From: Clostridium sp. SY8519
GTDB taxonomy: Bacteria > Bacillota > Clostridia > Lachnospirales > Lachnospiraceae
DNA length: 64,000 nucleotides
Direction: 5' to 3'
Assembly: GCF_000270305.1 (NCBI RefSeq)
Contig: NC_015737.1
Location: forward strand, 368,501-432,500
The translations under genes were made by a program, and so were the position numbers. How positions within the stretch are numbered: the stretch's first letter is position 1; each line of letters begins with the position of its first letter. The notes below the pieces were generated by a model. It was not told the DNA's origin and did not search any database. It saw nothing but the letters and a program-made list of their open reading frames with translations. Positions 43,754 to 50,977 of this stretch are shown here, in pieces.

Positions 43754-43863
43754 GGAAGAAAGCGCACAAAAATCTAACTTTTCTTTAGACAGTATGCCTG
43801 TTTTTCTGCATTCGGAAATCTGCTAAACTGATAGCACACCCCAAACGAAAGGAGACACAAAGG

Positions 43864-44556
43864 ATGGAAGCATTATACCGGCTGCTGCGCATTACGCCGG
43901 GTATTACTTCTGTCATCGGCAGCGGCGGAAAGAGTTCCCTCATCCGCTGTCTGGCAGAAGAACTGCCCGGACGGGTGCTTGTAACCACTACCACTCATAT
44001 GTATCCCTGGCGCCCGGAACATTTTCTCCCGGTCACCGGACCGGAGGATCTGCCCGCCATGGTCGAAGGGCTGGCTCAAACGCCCCTTCTCTGCATCGGC
44101 ACTCCCGCTGCGGATGGAAAGATTTCCGCTCCCGGCGTCCCGTTTTCTGAACTTCTGCCTCTGGCAGACTATATCCTGGTGGAGGCCGACGGCTCCCGGC
44201 AGCTTCCGCTGAAGGCCCACGCGGACTGGGAGCCTGTGATCCCGGACGCCTCCGGACAGACCATCTGCGTCGTCGGTGCCTCCGGCTTCGGAGGGCCCGT
44301 CCGGGAAGTCTGCCACCGCCCGGAGCTGTACTGCCGGCGTTCCGGCCTGTCTCTCCAGGATCCCGCCACTGCGGCCTCCTGTATCCGGGTTCTGCTGCAG
44401 GAACAGCTCTGTACCCGCATCTTTATCAATCAGGCGGATCCGCCGATTTCCGCTTCTTTGCGGCAGGAACTGGATCTTTTCGCAAAACAGTGGAAAAAAA
44501 ATGTGTACGCAGGCTCGCTGCGTACACATCATTGGTTTTCTCTGCATCCGGAATGA
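43864..44556 (+). CDS. yqeC: selenium-dependent hydroxylase accessory protein YqeC
   Basis: A 230-residue protein with a P-loop-like GSGGKSSLIRCLA at 19-31, VTTTTHMYPW, VEADGSRQLPLKAH and FINQAD, the pattern of the YqeC family that accompanies selenium-dependent molybdenum hydroxylases. It is probably an NTPase in labile-selenium cofactor assembly; the precise step is unknown. The ATG at 43864 follows AAAGGAGACACAAAGG. Its 3' end contains the terminator of the convergent ridA operon. Confidence 0.88.
   Translation: MEALYRLLRITPGITSVIGSGGKSSLIRCLAEELPGRVLVTTTTHMYPWRPEHFLPVTGPEDLPAMVEGLAQTPLLCIGTPAADGKISAPGVPFSELLPLADYILVEADGSRQLPLKAHADWEPVIPDASGQTICVVGASGFGGPVREVCHRPELYCRRSGLSLQDPATAASCIRVLLQEQLCTRIFINQADPPISASLRQELDLFAKQWKKNVYAGSLRTHHWFSLHPE
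44493..44529 (-). terminator. terminator of the ygeX-ridA operon
   Basis: Minus-strand ATGTGTACGCAG / CTGCGTACACAT stem (12 bp, 5-nt loop) followed by eight T. It lies inside the last codons of convergent yqeC, about 250 nt after the ridA stop. A second inverted repeat (TGCATCCGGA, 44543-44568) surrounds the yqeC stop codon. Confidence 0.8.
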
Positions 44557-44653
44557 CTTCCGGATGCAAAATGACATTCTTTCTGTAAATAATTAAGAAA
44601 GAGTCTGCCTGTATGGAGCAGTTCCATACAGATGCAGAATATATATGAAACAT

Positions 44654-44727
44654 ATCATTTGCGGGCGGGTTCCCCTTTTCCTGACGAAGGATGTGTCATG
44701 TTTCGGCGGGTTTCCCTTCTCCCAGAT
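44654..44727. repeat. imperfect direct repeat between yqeC and ridA
   Basis: Two roughly 33-bp copies sharing TCATNTTTCGG/GCGGG then CGGGTTTCCCTT-like sequence (about 44654-44686 and 44694-44727). No coding or RNA element is recognised. Confidence 0.35.
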
Positions 44728-44781
44728 ATGATTCATGCAGTAAAAGGTAAGATTTTTTTATTAGACAGGAAAGGGAGCAGA

Positions 44782-45162
44782 TCAGTCAATGACTGCTACG
44801 CATTCGATTTCGACTTTTGCTCCCTTTGGCAGAGCTGCTACCTGAAAAGCTGCCCGTGCCGGATACGGCTCTGTAAAGAACTCTGCATAAACTTCGTTCA
44901 TTGCCGTGAAATCAGCGATGTCAGACAGGAGTACTGTTGTCTTCACCGCTTTGCTCATATCTGTACCTGCGGATGCAAGGATGTTTTTGATGTTTGTCAG
45001 GCTCTGTCTGGTCTGTGCCTGAATATCCGTTCCGGCGAATTCTCCGGTGGACGGATCTACCGGAAGCTGACCGGATACGTAAATCGTATTGCCTGCCTGA
45101 ATGGCCTGTGAATAAGGTCCGATTGCTGCCGGAGCCTTGTCTGTGTGTAATGCTTTGTTCAT
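44782..45162 (-). CDS. ridA: RidA-family enamine/imine deaminase
   Basis: A 126-residue protein with the RidA/YjgF signature: AIGPYSQAIQAGNTIYVSGQLP, and the catalytic Arg in YPARAAFQV near 105. RidA hydrolyses 2-aminoacrylate before it damages PLP enzymes. YgeX, encoded at the start of the same operon, makes exactly that intermediate from 2,3-diaminopropionate, so the pairing is functional. The start overlaps the mocA stop by 4 bp; GGAGGACACC precedes it. Confidence 0.93.
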   Translation of the reverse strand: MNKALHTDKAPAAIGPYSQAIQAGNTIYVSGQLPVDPSTGEFAGTDIQAQTRQSLTNIKNILASAGTDMSKAVKTTVLLSDIADFTAMNEVYAEFFTEPYPARAAFQVAALPKGAKVEIECVAVID

Positions 45163-45785
45163 GGTGTCCTCCTCTTTAATTGCTCTTTCAGATCTTTCAG
45201 ATCTTTTTCTGTATCGATATCTGTCAGCTCCAGGGCGTCCTCCGCCTCGGTCAGTCTGACGGCTGCTTTCTTATTCTGTATGATCTGCCTTCCTCCGGTG
45301 TCTCCGGTAAGACTGCGCAGATCCGGAAAATATTCTGCCGGAAAGATGACAGGATTTCCGGGCTGTCCCCTCCAGGAGAGACGGTAAATGTGCAGAGGGT
45401 CCGCCCTGAAATCTTGGATCAGATGCTGCAGGCTCTTTTGCGAGACCATGGGCTGATCTCCCGTAAGAAACATGCATCCGGCCCATTGTTCTGTCTGTAA
45501 CTGATCCAGTCCCACACGAATCGAATCACTCTGAAGTCCGCCTTCGTACAGAATACACCGAACCCTGTAGTCACGGCATACTCCGACGATCTCCGGCGCG
45601 GCTGCCACGGCCGCTGCTTCAATCTGAGGATCTGATTTTTCCAGCTGGCGGATCAGGGAAAGCGGATATTCAATCAGCATCTTTCCCTGCAGTTCTGCCG
45701 TCAGCTTATTTCCATGGAATCTGGAGGAATGACCGGCTGCCAGCAAAAGGCAGCCGATCATGCAGGTATCTGGCTTTCGGATCAT
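45159..45785 (-). CDS. mocA: MocA/MobA-like nucleotidyltransferase (YgfJ type)
   Basis: A 208-residue NTP-transferase: LLLAAGHSSRFHGNKL N-terminal nucleotide loop, FLTGDQPMVSQ, WRGQPGNPVIFP and a late DIDTEKDL. MocA adds CMP to molybdopterin to make the cytosine dinucleotide cofactor used by xanthine dehydrogenase-type enzymes; its place in the hydroxylase island supports that over MobA. AAAGGAACGG precedes the ATG, 12 bp after arcC. Confidence 0.87.
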   Translation of the reverse strand: MIRKPDTCMIGCLLLAAGHSSRFHGNKLTAELQGKMLIEYPLSLIRQLEKSDPQIEAAAVAAAPEIVGVCRDYRVRCILYEGGLQSDSIRVGLDQLQTEQWAGCMFLTGDQPMVSQKSLQHLIQDFRADPLHIYRLSWRGQPGNPVIFPAEYFPDLRSLTGDTGGRQIIQNKKAAVRLTEAEDALELTDIDTEKDLKDLKEQLKRRTP

Positions 45786-45797
45786 GGTTCCGTTCCT

Positions 45798-46739
45798 TTA
45801 CAGGTGAATCCTCGTTCCTGTCTTGCCGGCAATTCCGTCTTTGGCCTTTTCCAGCAAGGTGATCAGAGCGGTTCTGCCCTGGCCGGATTTCGCGAATTCC
45901 AGACATGCCTGTACTTTCGGCAGCATGGAACCCGGTGCGAATTCACCATCTGCGATGTACTGTTCTGCCTGGTCCGGTGTCAGATCAGAGAGCCATTCTT
46001 CATCCGGTTTCCCGAAATGAATTGCAACTTTTTCCACTGCTGTAAGAATAATCAGACAGTCTGCATCCAGCTGTTCCGCCAGCTTCTCTGCAGCGAAATC
46101 CTTGTCGATTACAGCAGCTGCGCCCTTTAAGTGGTGGCCTTCCGTCGTAAATACCGGGATGCCGCCGCCGCCGCAGGCGATGACTACATGATTGGTTTCC
46201 ACCAGTGCGCGGATCGTATCAATCTCGATGATGGACTGGGGCTTCGGAGATGCCACCACCCGGCGGTATCCTCTGCCGGCGTCTTCCATCACCTGATAGT
46301 CTCTTTCTTTAACCAGGGCATCCGCTTCCTCTTTCGTCATAAATGCCCCGATGGGCTTCGTCGGATTCTGGAATGCCGGATCCTCTGCATCTACCCGGAC
46401 CTGTGTTAACATTGTAGCACATCCGGTGTCGATTCCGCGATCTAAAAGTTCTTCCCGCAGGGCATTCTGCAGATCGTATCCGATATATCCCTGGCTCATG
46501 GCCACGCAGACAGACAGCGGACACGGAATATATTTTTCCGGATTGGATCTGGTCAGCTCTGTCATAGCATTCTGAATCATGCCCACCTGGGGGCCGTTTC
46601 CATGCGCGATTACCACTTCATTGCCGTCTTCGATCAGATCTGCTATCGCCTTTGCGGTTTTTTTTACTGCGATCATCTGCTCCGGGAGGTTATTGCCTAA
46701 GGCATTTCCTCCCAGCGCGATTACAATTCGTTTTCCCAT
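45798..46739 (-). CDS. arcC: carbamate kinase
   Basis: Transfers phosphate from carbamoyl phosphate to ADP, giving ATP, ammonia and CO2. The 313 residues have RIVIALGGNALG, VIAHGNGPQVG, the KPIGAF segment and CGGGGIPV, typical of ArcC/YqeA. It follows ygeW by 35 bp; with that carbamoyltransferase it forms an ATP-yielding end step of purine or ureide degradation. No arginine deiminase is nearby, so the arginine pathway is unlikely here. Confidence 0.94.
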   Translation of the reverse strand: MGKRIVIALGGNALGNNLPEQMIAVKKTAKAIADLIEDGNEVVIAHGNGPQVGMIQNAMTELTRSNPEKYIPCPLSVCVAMSQGYIGYDLQNALREELLDRGIDTGCATMLTQVRVDAEDPAFQNPTKPIGAFMTKEEADALVKERDYQVMEDAGRGYRRVVASPKPQSIIEIDTIRALVETNHVVIACGGGGIPVFTTEGHHLKGAAAVIDKDFAAEKLAEQLDADCLIILTAVEKVAIHFGKPDEEWLSDLTPDQAEQYIADGEFAPGSMLPKVQACLEFAKSGQGRTALITLLEKAKDGIAGKTGTRIHL

Positions 46740-46774
46740 AGTTCTCTGCTACCCCCTGCCGCTGCTGCCGCGGA

Positions 46775-47974
46775 TTACTCCATGAAATGACGCTCTGTTG
46801 CGCGTGCTTCCAGTGCCTTCAGTGTAGCCTGCGGATCTTTCTGTTTTGCCAGTAAGATCATTGCTGCGATAATATAAGGTTTGTAGCTTGCTTCTTTGTA
46901 AAGCGGATCACGGTAGCGATCGAATACAGAAGCCTCTACCTCGCCGTCCTGGCAGGATACGCCGTTGATATCTGCCGGCAGGCAGTGCAGATACAGTGCT
47001 TTGCCGTCTTTGGTGGCCTTCATCAGTTCCTCGGTGCAGCACCAGTCTTTATGCTGTGCATTCTGAGCCAGCAGCTCTTTCTCCAGTTTGTCGATACCGT
47101 CGAAATCGCCTTTTCCGTAAAGGTCCGTACGTTTTTCCATTGCTGCAAACGGTGCCCAGCTCTTCGGATATACGATATCCGCATCTTTGAATGCCTCTGC
47201 CATGCTGTTGGTCTTGGTAAATGTGCCGCCGGTAGCTGCTGCGTTCTTCTTTGCAACTTCTTCCACTTCCGGCATTACATCATAGCCTTCCGGATGAGCC
47301 AGTACAACATCCATGCCGAATCTGGTCATCAGGCCGATGACGCCCTGGGGTACGGAAAGCGGTTTTCCGTAAGAAGGAGAGTATGCCCAGGTCATGGCTA
47401 CTTTCTTGCCCTTCAGGTTCTCTACACCGCCGAAGGTATTGATGATGTGCAGCATATCTGCCATACACTGTGTCGGATGATCGATGTCACACTGCAGGTT
47501 TACCAGAGTAGGTTTCTGCTCCAGCACACCGTCTTTGTTGCCGGCGGTTACTGCATCTACGACTTCATGCATGTATTTGTTGCCTTTGCCGATGTACATA
47601 TCATCACGGATACCGATCACGTCAGCCATGAAGGAGATCATATTTGCTGTTTCGCGTACGGTTTCGCCGTGTGCGATCTGGCTCTTGCTTTCATCCAGAT
47701 CCTGTACTTCCAGGCCCAGCAGGTTGCAGGCGGAAGCAAAGGAGAAACGGGTTCTGGTGGAATTGTCACGGAACAGGGAGATGCCCAGTCCGGATTCAAA
47801 GACTTTTGTGGAGATGTTGTTCTCTCTCATATAACGCAGCGCGTCCGCAACAGTGAAAACAGCCTCGATCTCATCGTCTGTTTTCTCCCAGGTCAGGAAG
47901 AAATCACCGTTGTACATATCTTTGAAGTTTAATTTGTTTAATTTGTCAATATAGCCCTGTAATGTCTTATCCAT
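46775..47974 (-). CDS. ygeW: knotted carbamoyltransferase YgeW
   Basis: A 399-residue aspartate/ornithine carbamoyltransferase-family protein of the YgeW type. The carbamoyl phosphate loop FRDNSTRTRFSFAS, the HPTQ-type segment DIDHPTQCMADM, and HCLPADI are visible; the length exceeds OTC by about 65 residues, as in YgeW. It should phosphorolyse a ureido intermediate to carbamoyl phosphate for ArcC. ATG 47974 follows AAGGAG; an upstream start at 48007 lacks one. Confidence 0.92.
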   Translation of the reverse strand: MDKTLQGYIDKLNKLNFKDMYNGDFFLTWEKTDDEIEAVFTVADALRYMRENNISTKVFESGLGISLFRDNSTRTRFSFASACNLLGLEVQDLDESKSQIAHGETVRETANMISFMADVIGIRDDMYIGKGNKYMHEVVDAVTAGNKDGVLEQKPTLVNLQCDIDHPTQCMADMLHIINTFGGVENLKGKKVAMTWAYSPSYGKPLSVPQGVIGLMTRFGMDVVLAHPEGYDVMPEVEEVAKKNAAATGGTFTKTNSMAEAFKDADIVYPKSWAPFAAMEKRTDLYGKGDFDGIDKLEKELLAQNAQHKDWCCTEELMKATKDGKALYLHCLPADINGVSCQDGEVEASVFDRYRDPLYKEASYKPYIIAAMILLAKQKDPQATLKALEARATERHFME

Positions 47975-48034
47975 GTTTTTCTCCTTAAATGAATGCATTG
48001 GTATCAAAAGAAACGTCTGTGTCCGTCTTCCTGA

Positions 48035-49414
48035 TTATTTGATGTCGTTGTTTGTTTTGCCTGCTACGAACTGAGATACATCATCGGTCTTGTTCTCTTC
48101 GTTGTAGAGGTTTGCTGCTGCTACATAAACTGCTGCGCATCTTACCAGATCATCTTTGTAAGTAATCTCGTTCGGTGCATGTGCCTGTGCTTCTGCGCCA
48201 GGTCCGAATCCTACGCAGGGGATTCCGTAACGGCCCTGAATTGCCACACCATTGGTGGAGAAGGTCCACTTGTCGATCAGCGGGCGGGTGCTGCGCAGCG
48301 CCTGTGTAGACTCCGGTCCCATTCTGTGATCGCCGTACAGTCCTTTATGCGCATCTACCAGTGCCTGCACATGGGCAGCGTTTTCCTTGTTGATCCAGGT
48401 CGGGAAGTAGCACTCGGTCTCGTATACTTCTCCGGTCCAGGACGGACGGCTGTACATATACATGGATACTTTCACGTCATCGCCGTATTTCTGTACGCTG
48501 GGCAGCGCGCGGATCTCATCCAGGCAGGAATCCCAGGTCTCGCCTGCGGTCATACGACGGTCGATGGAGATGGCACAGCTGTCAGCTACTGCGCAGCGGC
48601 TGGGGGATGTATAGAAAATCTGGGAAACGGTGCAGGTTCCTCTTCCTAAGAATCTTGCATCTTCATAGTGATCCGGGTTGAACTTCGGATCCAGCATCTT
48701 TACCAGACCTTTGATGTCTGTGCTTTCTTCACAGCCGTTGTTGTTCAGGGCTCTGACATCCGCAATGATGTCTGCCATCTTGTAGATTGCGTTGTCCCCG
48801 CGTTCCGGTGCGGAACCATGGCAGGACACACCTTTGACATCCACACGGATCTCCATACGTCCTCTGTGTCCGCGGTAGATGCCGCCGTCTGTAGGCTCGG
48901 TGGAAATGACAAATTCCGGTACGATTTTGTCTTTGTTGTAGATGTACTGCCAGCACATGCCGTCACAGTCTTCTTCCTGTACAGAACCGACTACCATGAT
49001 TTTGTAGCCTTCCGGAATCAGGTTCAGGTCTTTCATGATCTTTGCGCCGTATACCGCGCTGGCCATACCGCCTTCCTGGTCGGAACCGCCGCGGCCGTAG
49101 ATAATTTCATCTGTTTCATAGCCTTCGTAAGGATCTTTCTCCCAGTTCTCAATGTTGCCGATTCCTACGGTGTCGATATGAGAATCGATGGCGATGATCT
49201 TTTCTCCGCTGCCCATCCAGCCGATCACGTTTCCGAGGCCGTCTACTTCGACTTTGTCAAAGTTCAGCTTTTCCATCTCTGCTTTGATGCATTCCACTAC
49301 TTCCTTCTCCCCGCAGCTCTCGCTGGGATGAGAAATCATTGCCCGGAGAAATGCGCTCATGTCTGCCCGGTAATCTTCTGCTGCTTTGTTGATTTTCGCA
49401 AAATCCAATGCCAT
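48035..49414 (-). CDS. ygeY: M20-family hydrolase YgeY
   Basis: A 459-residue zinc-dependent amidohydrolase/peptidase of the YgeY type. Metal-site segments are [35 protein letters not shown] and the late [14 protein letters not shown]. In purine-degrading gene clusters it is thought to hydrolyse an acylated or ureido amino acid on the way to 2,3-diaminopropionate; the step is not proven. ATG 49414 follows AGGGAG; the frame open to 49462 is rejected. Confidence 0.9.
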   Translation of the reverse strand: MALDFAKINKAAEDYRADMSAFLRAMISHPSESCGEKEVVECIKAEMEKLNFDKVEVDGLGNVIGWMGSGEKIIAIDSHIDTVGIGNIENWEKDPYEGYETDEIIYGRGGSDQEGGMASAVYGAKIMKDLNLIPEGYKIMVVGSVQEEDCDGMCWQYIYNKDKIVPEFVISTEPTDGGIYRGHRGRMEIRVDVKGVSCHGSAPERGDNAIYKMADIIADVRALNNNGCEESTDIKGLVKMLDPKFNPDHYEDARFLGRGTCTVSQIFYTSPSRCAVADSCAISIDRRMTAGETWDSCLDEIRALPSVQKYGDDVKVSMYMYSRPSWTGEVYETECYFPTWINKENAAHVQALVDAHKGLYGDHRMGPESTQALRSTRPLIDKWTFSTNGVAIQGRYGIPCVGFGPGAEAQAHAPNEITYKDDLVRCAAVYVAAANLYNEENKTDDVSQFVAGKTNNDIK

Positions 49415-49474
49415 TCTTTTACTCCCTTTTCCTTTTCTGCTTGCTTTTTGATAAAGTTCCATTCCTTCTCAGGT

Positions 49475-50686
49475 TTATACAGTCGGATATTCGCCCTCCC
49501 ATACAATTTTTCTGTATTTCTCCGGATCCGTATCTCCTTCTGTGGAGAAGAGCAGCACATTGCTGAACCGGTCAAGTTCCAGTGCTTCCCGAAGTTCTTT
49601 GTAAGCTTCGTCCTGCATAATGGTGGATACTACACCCATGCCTACCGCGCCGGACTCACCGGATGTAACTGCCGGATCGCCTTTCAGCGGAGCTGCCAGC
49701 ATACGCATGCCTTTGGCGGATACCCAGTCCGGGCAGGATACGAATGCGCTTACATGGTTCCTTAAGATGTCCCAGCCGATGGTATTCGGCTCACCGCAGG
49801 CGAGTCCTGCCATGATTGTCTGCATATCACCGCCGACAATTCTCGGGTCCCCGTCTCCGGCTGCCGCACCTTTGTAGAGGCATGCAGCTGCTTCCGCTTC
49901 CATGACCACGAATTTAGGAGGATTGTCCGGGAACAGGTTGGTAAAGAATCCAACCACTCCGCTGGCAAGGCTTCCAACCCCTGCCTGGACAAATACGTGT
50001 GTCGGCCGGTTCACTTCCAGCTGTCTGAGCTGTTCTGCCGCTTCCGCTGCCATGCTTCCATATCCCTGCATGATCCAGGACGGGATCTTTTCATAGCCGT
50101 CCCATGCAGTATCCTGAACGATTACCCCGTGGGGTGTCTGATCTGCCTCTTTCGCTGCCAGTCGCACGCAGTCATCATAATTCAGTTCTTCGATGGTAAC
50201 CTGCGCGCCTTCTTTGGCAATGTTGTCAAATCTGGTCTTTGTGCTTCCCTTCGGCATATGAACCACTGCCTTCTGGCCCAGCTTATTTGCTGCCCAGGCA
50301 ACGCCTCTGCCGTGGTTGCCGTCCGTTGCTGTGAAAAATGTTGCCTGTCCGAATTCCTCACGGAACTGACTGCTGGTCAGATAGTCGTAGGTCATTTCTG
50401 ATACATCCCTGCCCATTTCCTCAGCGATGTATTTCGCCATGGCGAAGGATCCGCCCAGTACCTTAAAGGCGTTGAGGCCGAACCGATAGCTTTCGTCTTT
50501 CACGAAGAGTCCTGCCAGTCCCAGTCTGTCTGCCATACCGTCCAGCTTTGCCAGCGGTGTTACCGAATACTGCGGAAAACTTCTGTGGAATGCCCTTGCC
50601 TGTTTCACATGCTCCAGTGCCATAACGGAAAGATTCTTATCTTCACTCGCCGGCATCTTGTTTAATACCCACTTCATCTTCTCCAT
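49475..50686 (-). CDS. ygeX: 2,3-diaminopropionate ammonia-lyase YgeX
   Basis: PLP enzyme converting 2,3-diaminopropionate to pyruvate and two ammonia via 2-aminoacrylate. The 403 residues have the PLP Lys75 in YRFGLNAFKVLGGS, the TDGNHGRGVAWAA segment, and the glycine-rich phosphate loop QAGVGSLASGVVG. First gene of the operon ygeX-ygeY-ygeW-arcC-mocA-ridA, with its own promoter. ATG 50686 has AGAGG 9 nt upstream; ATG 50707 lacks a site. Confidence 0.93.
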   Translation of the reverse strand: MEKMKWVLNKMPASEDKNLSVMALEHVKQARAFHRSFPQYSVTPLAKLDGMADRLGLAGLFVKDESYRFGLNAFKVLGGSFAMAKYIAEEMGRDVSEMTYDYLTSSQFREEFGQATFFTATDGNHGRGVAWAANKLGQKAVVHMPKGSTKTRFDNIAKEGAQVTIEELNYDDCVRLAAKEADQTPHGVIVQDTAWDGYEKIPSWIMQGYGSMAAEAAEQLRQLEVNRPTHVFVQAGVGSLASGVVGFFTNLFPDNPPKFVVMEAEAAACLYKGAAAGDGDPRIVGGDMQTIMAGLACGEPNTIGWDILRNHVSAFVSCPDWVSAKGMRMLAAPLKGDPAVTSGESGAVGMGVVSTIMQDEAYKELREALELDRFSNVLLFSTEGDTDPEKYRKIVWEGEYPTV

Positions 50687-50740
50687 ACGATCAACCTCTT
50701 TCAACATTTTTCTTTCGCAACTTCTTTTTTGTATTGATTG

Positions 50741-50756
50741 CTTACTTTTTGTTTGG
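50741..50756 (-). promoter_or_regulatory. candidate purine-regulon operator (ygeX)
   Basis: Minus-strand CCAAACAAAAAGTAAG, 8 bp downstream of the -10 box. A partial second copy (AAAAAGTAAG, 50801-50810) lies just upstream of the -35 box. Confidence 0.45.
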
Positions 50757-50764
50757 CTAAGACC

Positions 50765-50792
50765 ATAATAGCATATTCCGTCTTGATGTCAA
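50765..50792 (-). promoter_or_regulatory. ygeX operon promoter
   Basis: Minus-strand TTGACA (50787-50792), 16 bp, TATTAT (50765-50770). Confidence 0.75.
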
Positions 50793-50921
50793 GAGATTTT
50801 CTTACTTTTTTTTAGTATAAATAAAATAATTTTTGACAGCGGCTGAAACCATTGATTTTACTGGGACTTTCCGATCCCGCAGAAAACAGGAACCCTGGTC
50901 TTTTCCGCTGCTCTGCGGCAG

Positions 50922-50965
50922 AAAAAAAGTTTGGCGGACCGATCTTCTTTCATCGGTCCGCCAAA
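50922..50965 (-). terminator. terminator after the xanthine dehydrogenase gene
   Basis: Minus-strand TTTGGCGGACCGAT / ATCGGTCCGCCAAA stem, 8-nt loop, then CTTTTTTT. It isolates the ssnA-to-xdh block from the ygeX operon. The rest of the gap (50793-50921) shows only AT-rich sequence. Confidence 0.85.
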
Positions 50966-50977
50966 AGGGTGCTCCTT

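Noticed and set aside
45798..47974. Arginine deiminase pathway (OTC plus carbamate kinase)
   Set aside because: The carbamoyltransferase is the longer YgeW type and no arginine deiminase or antiporter is nearby.
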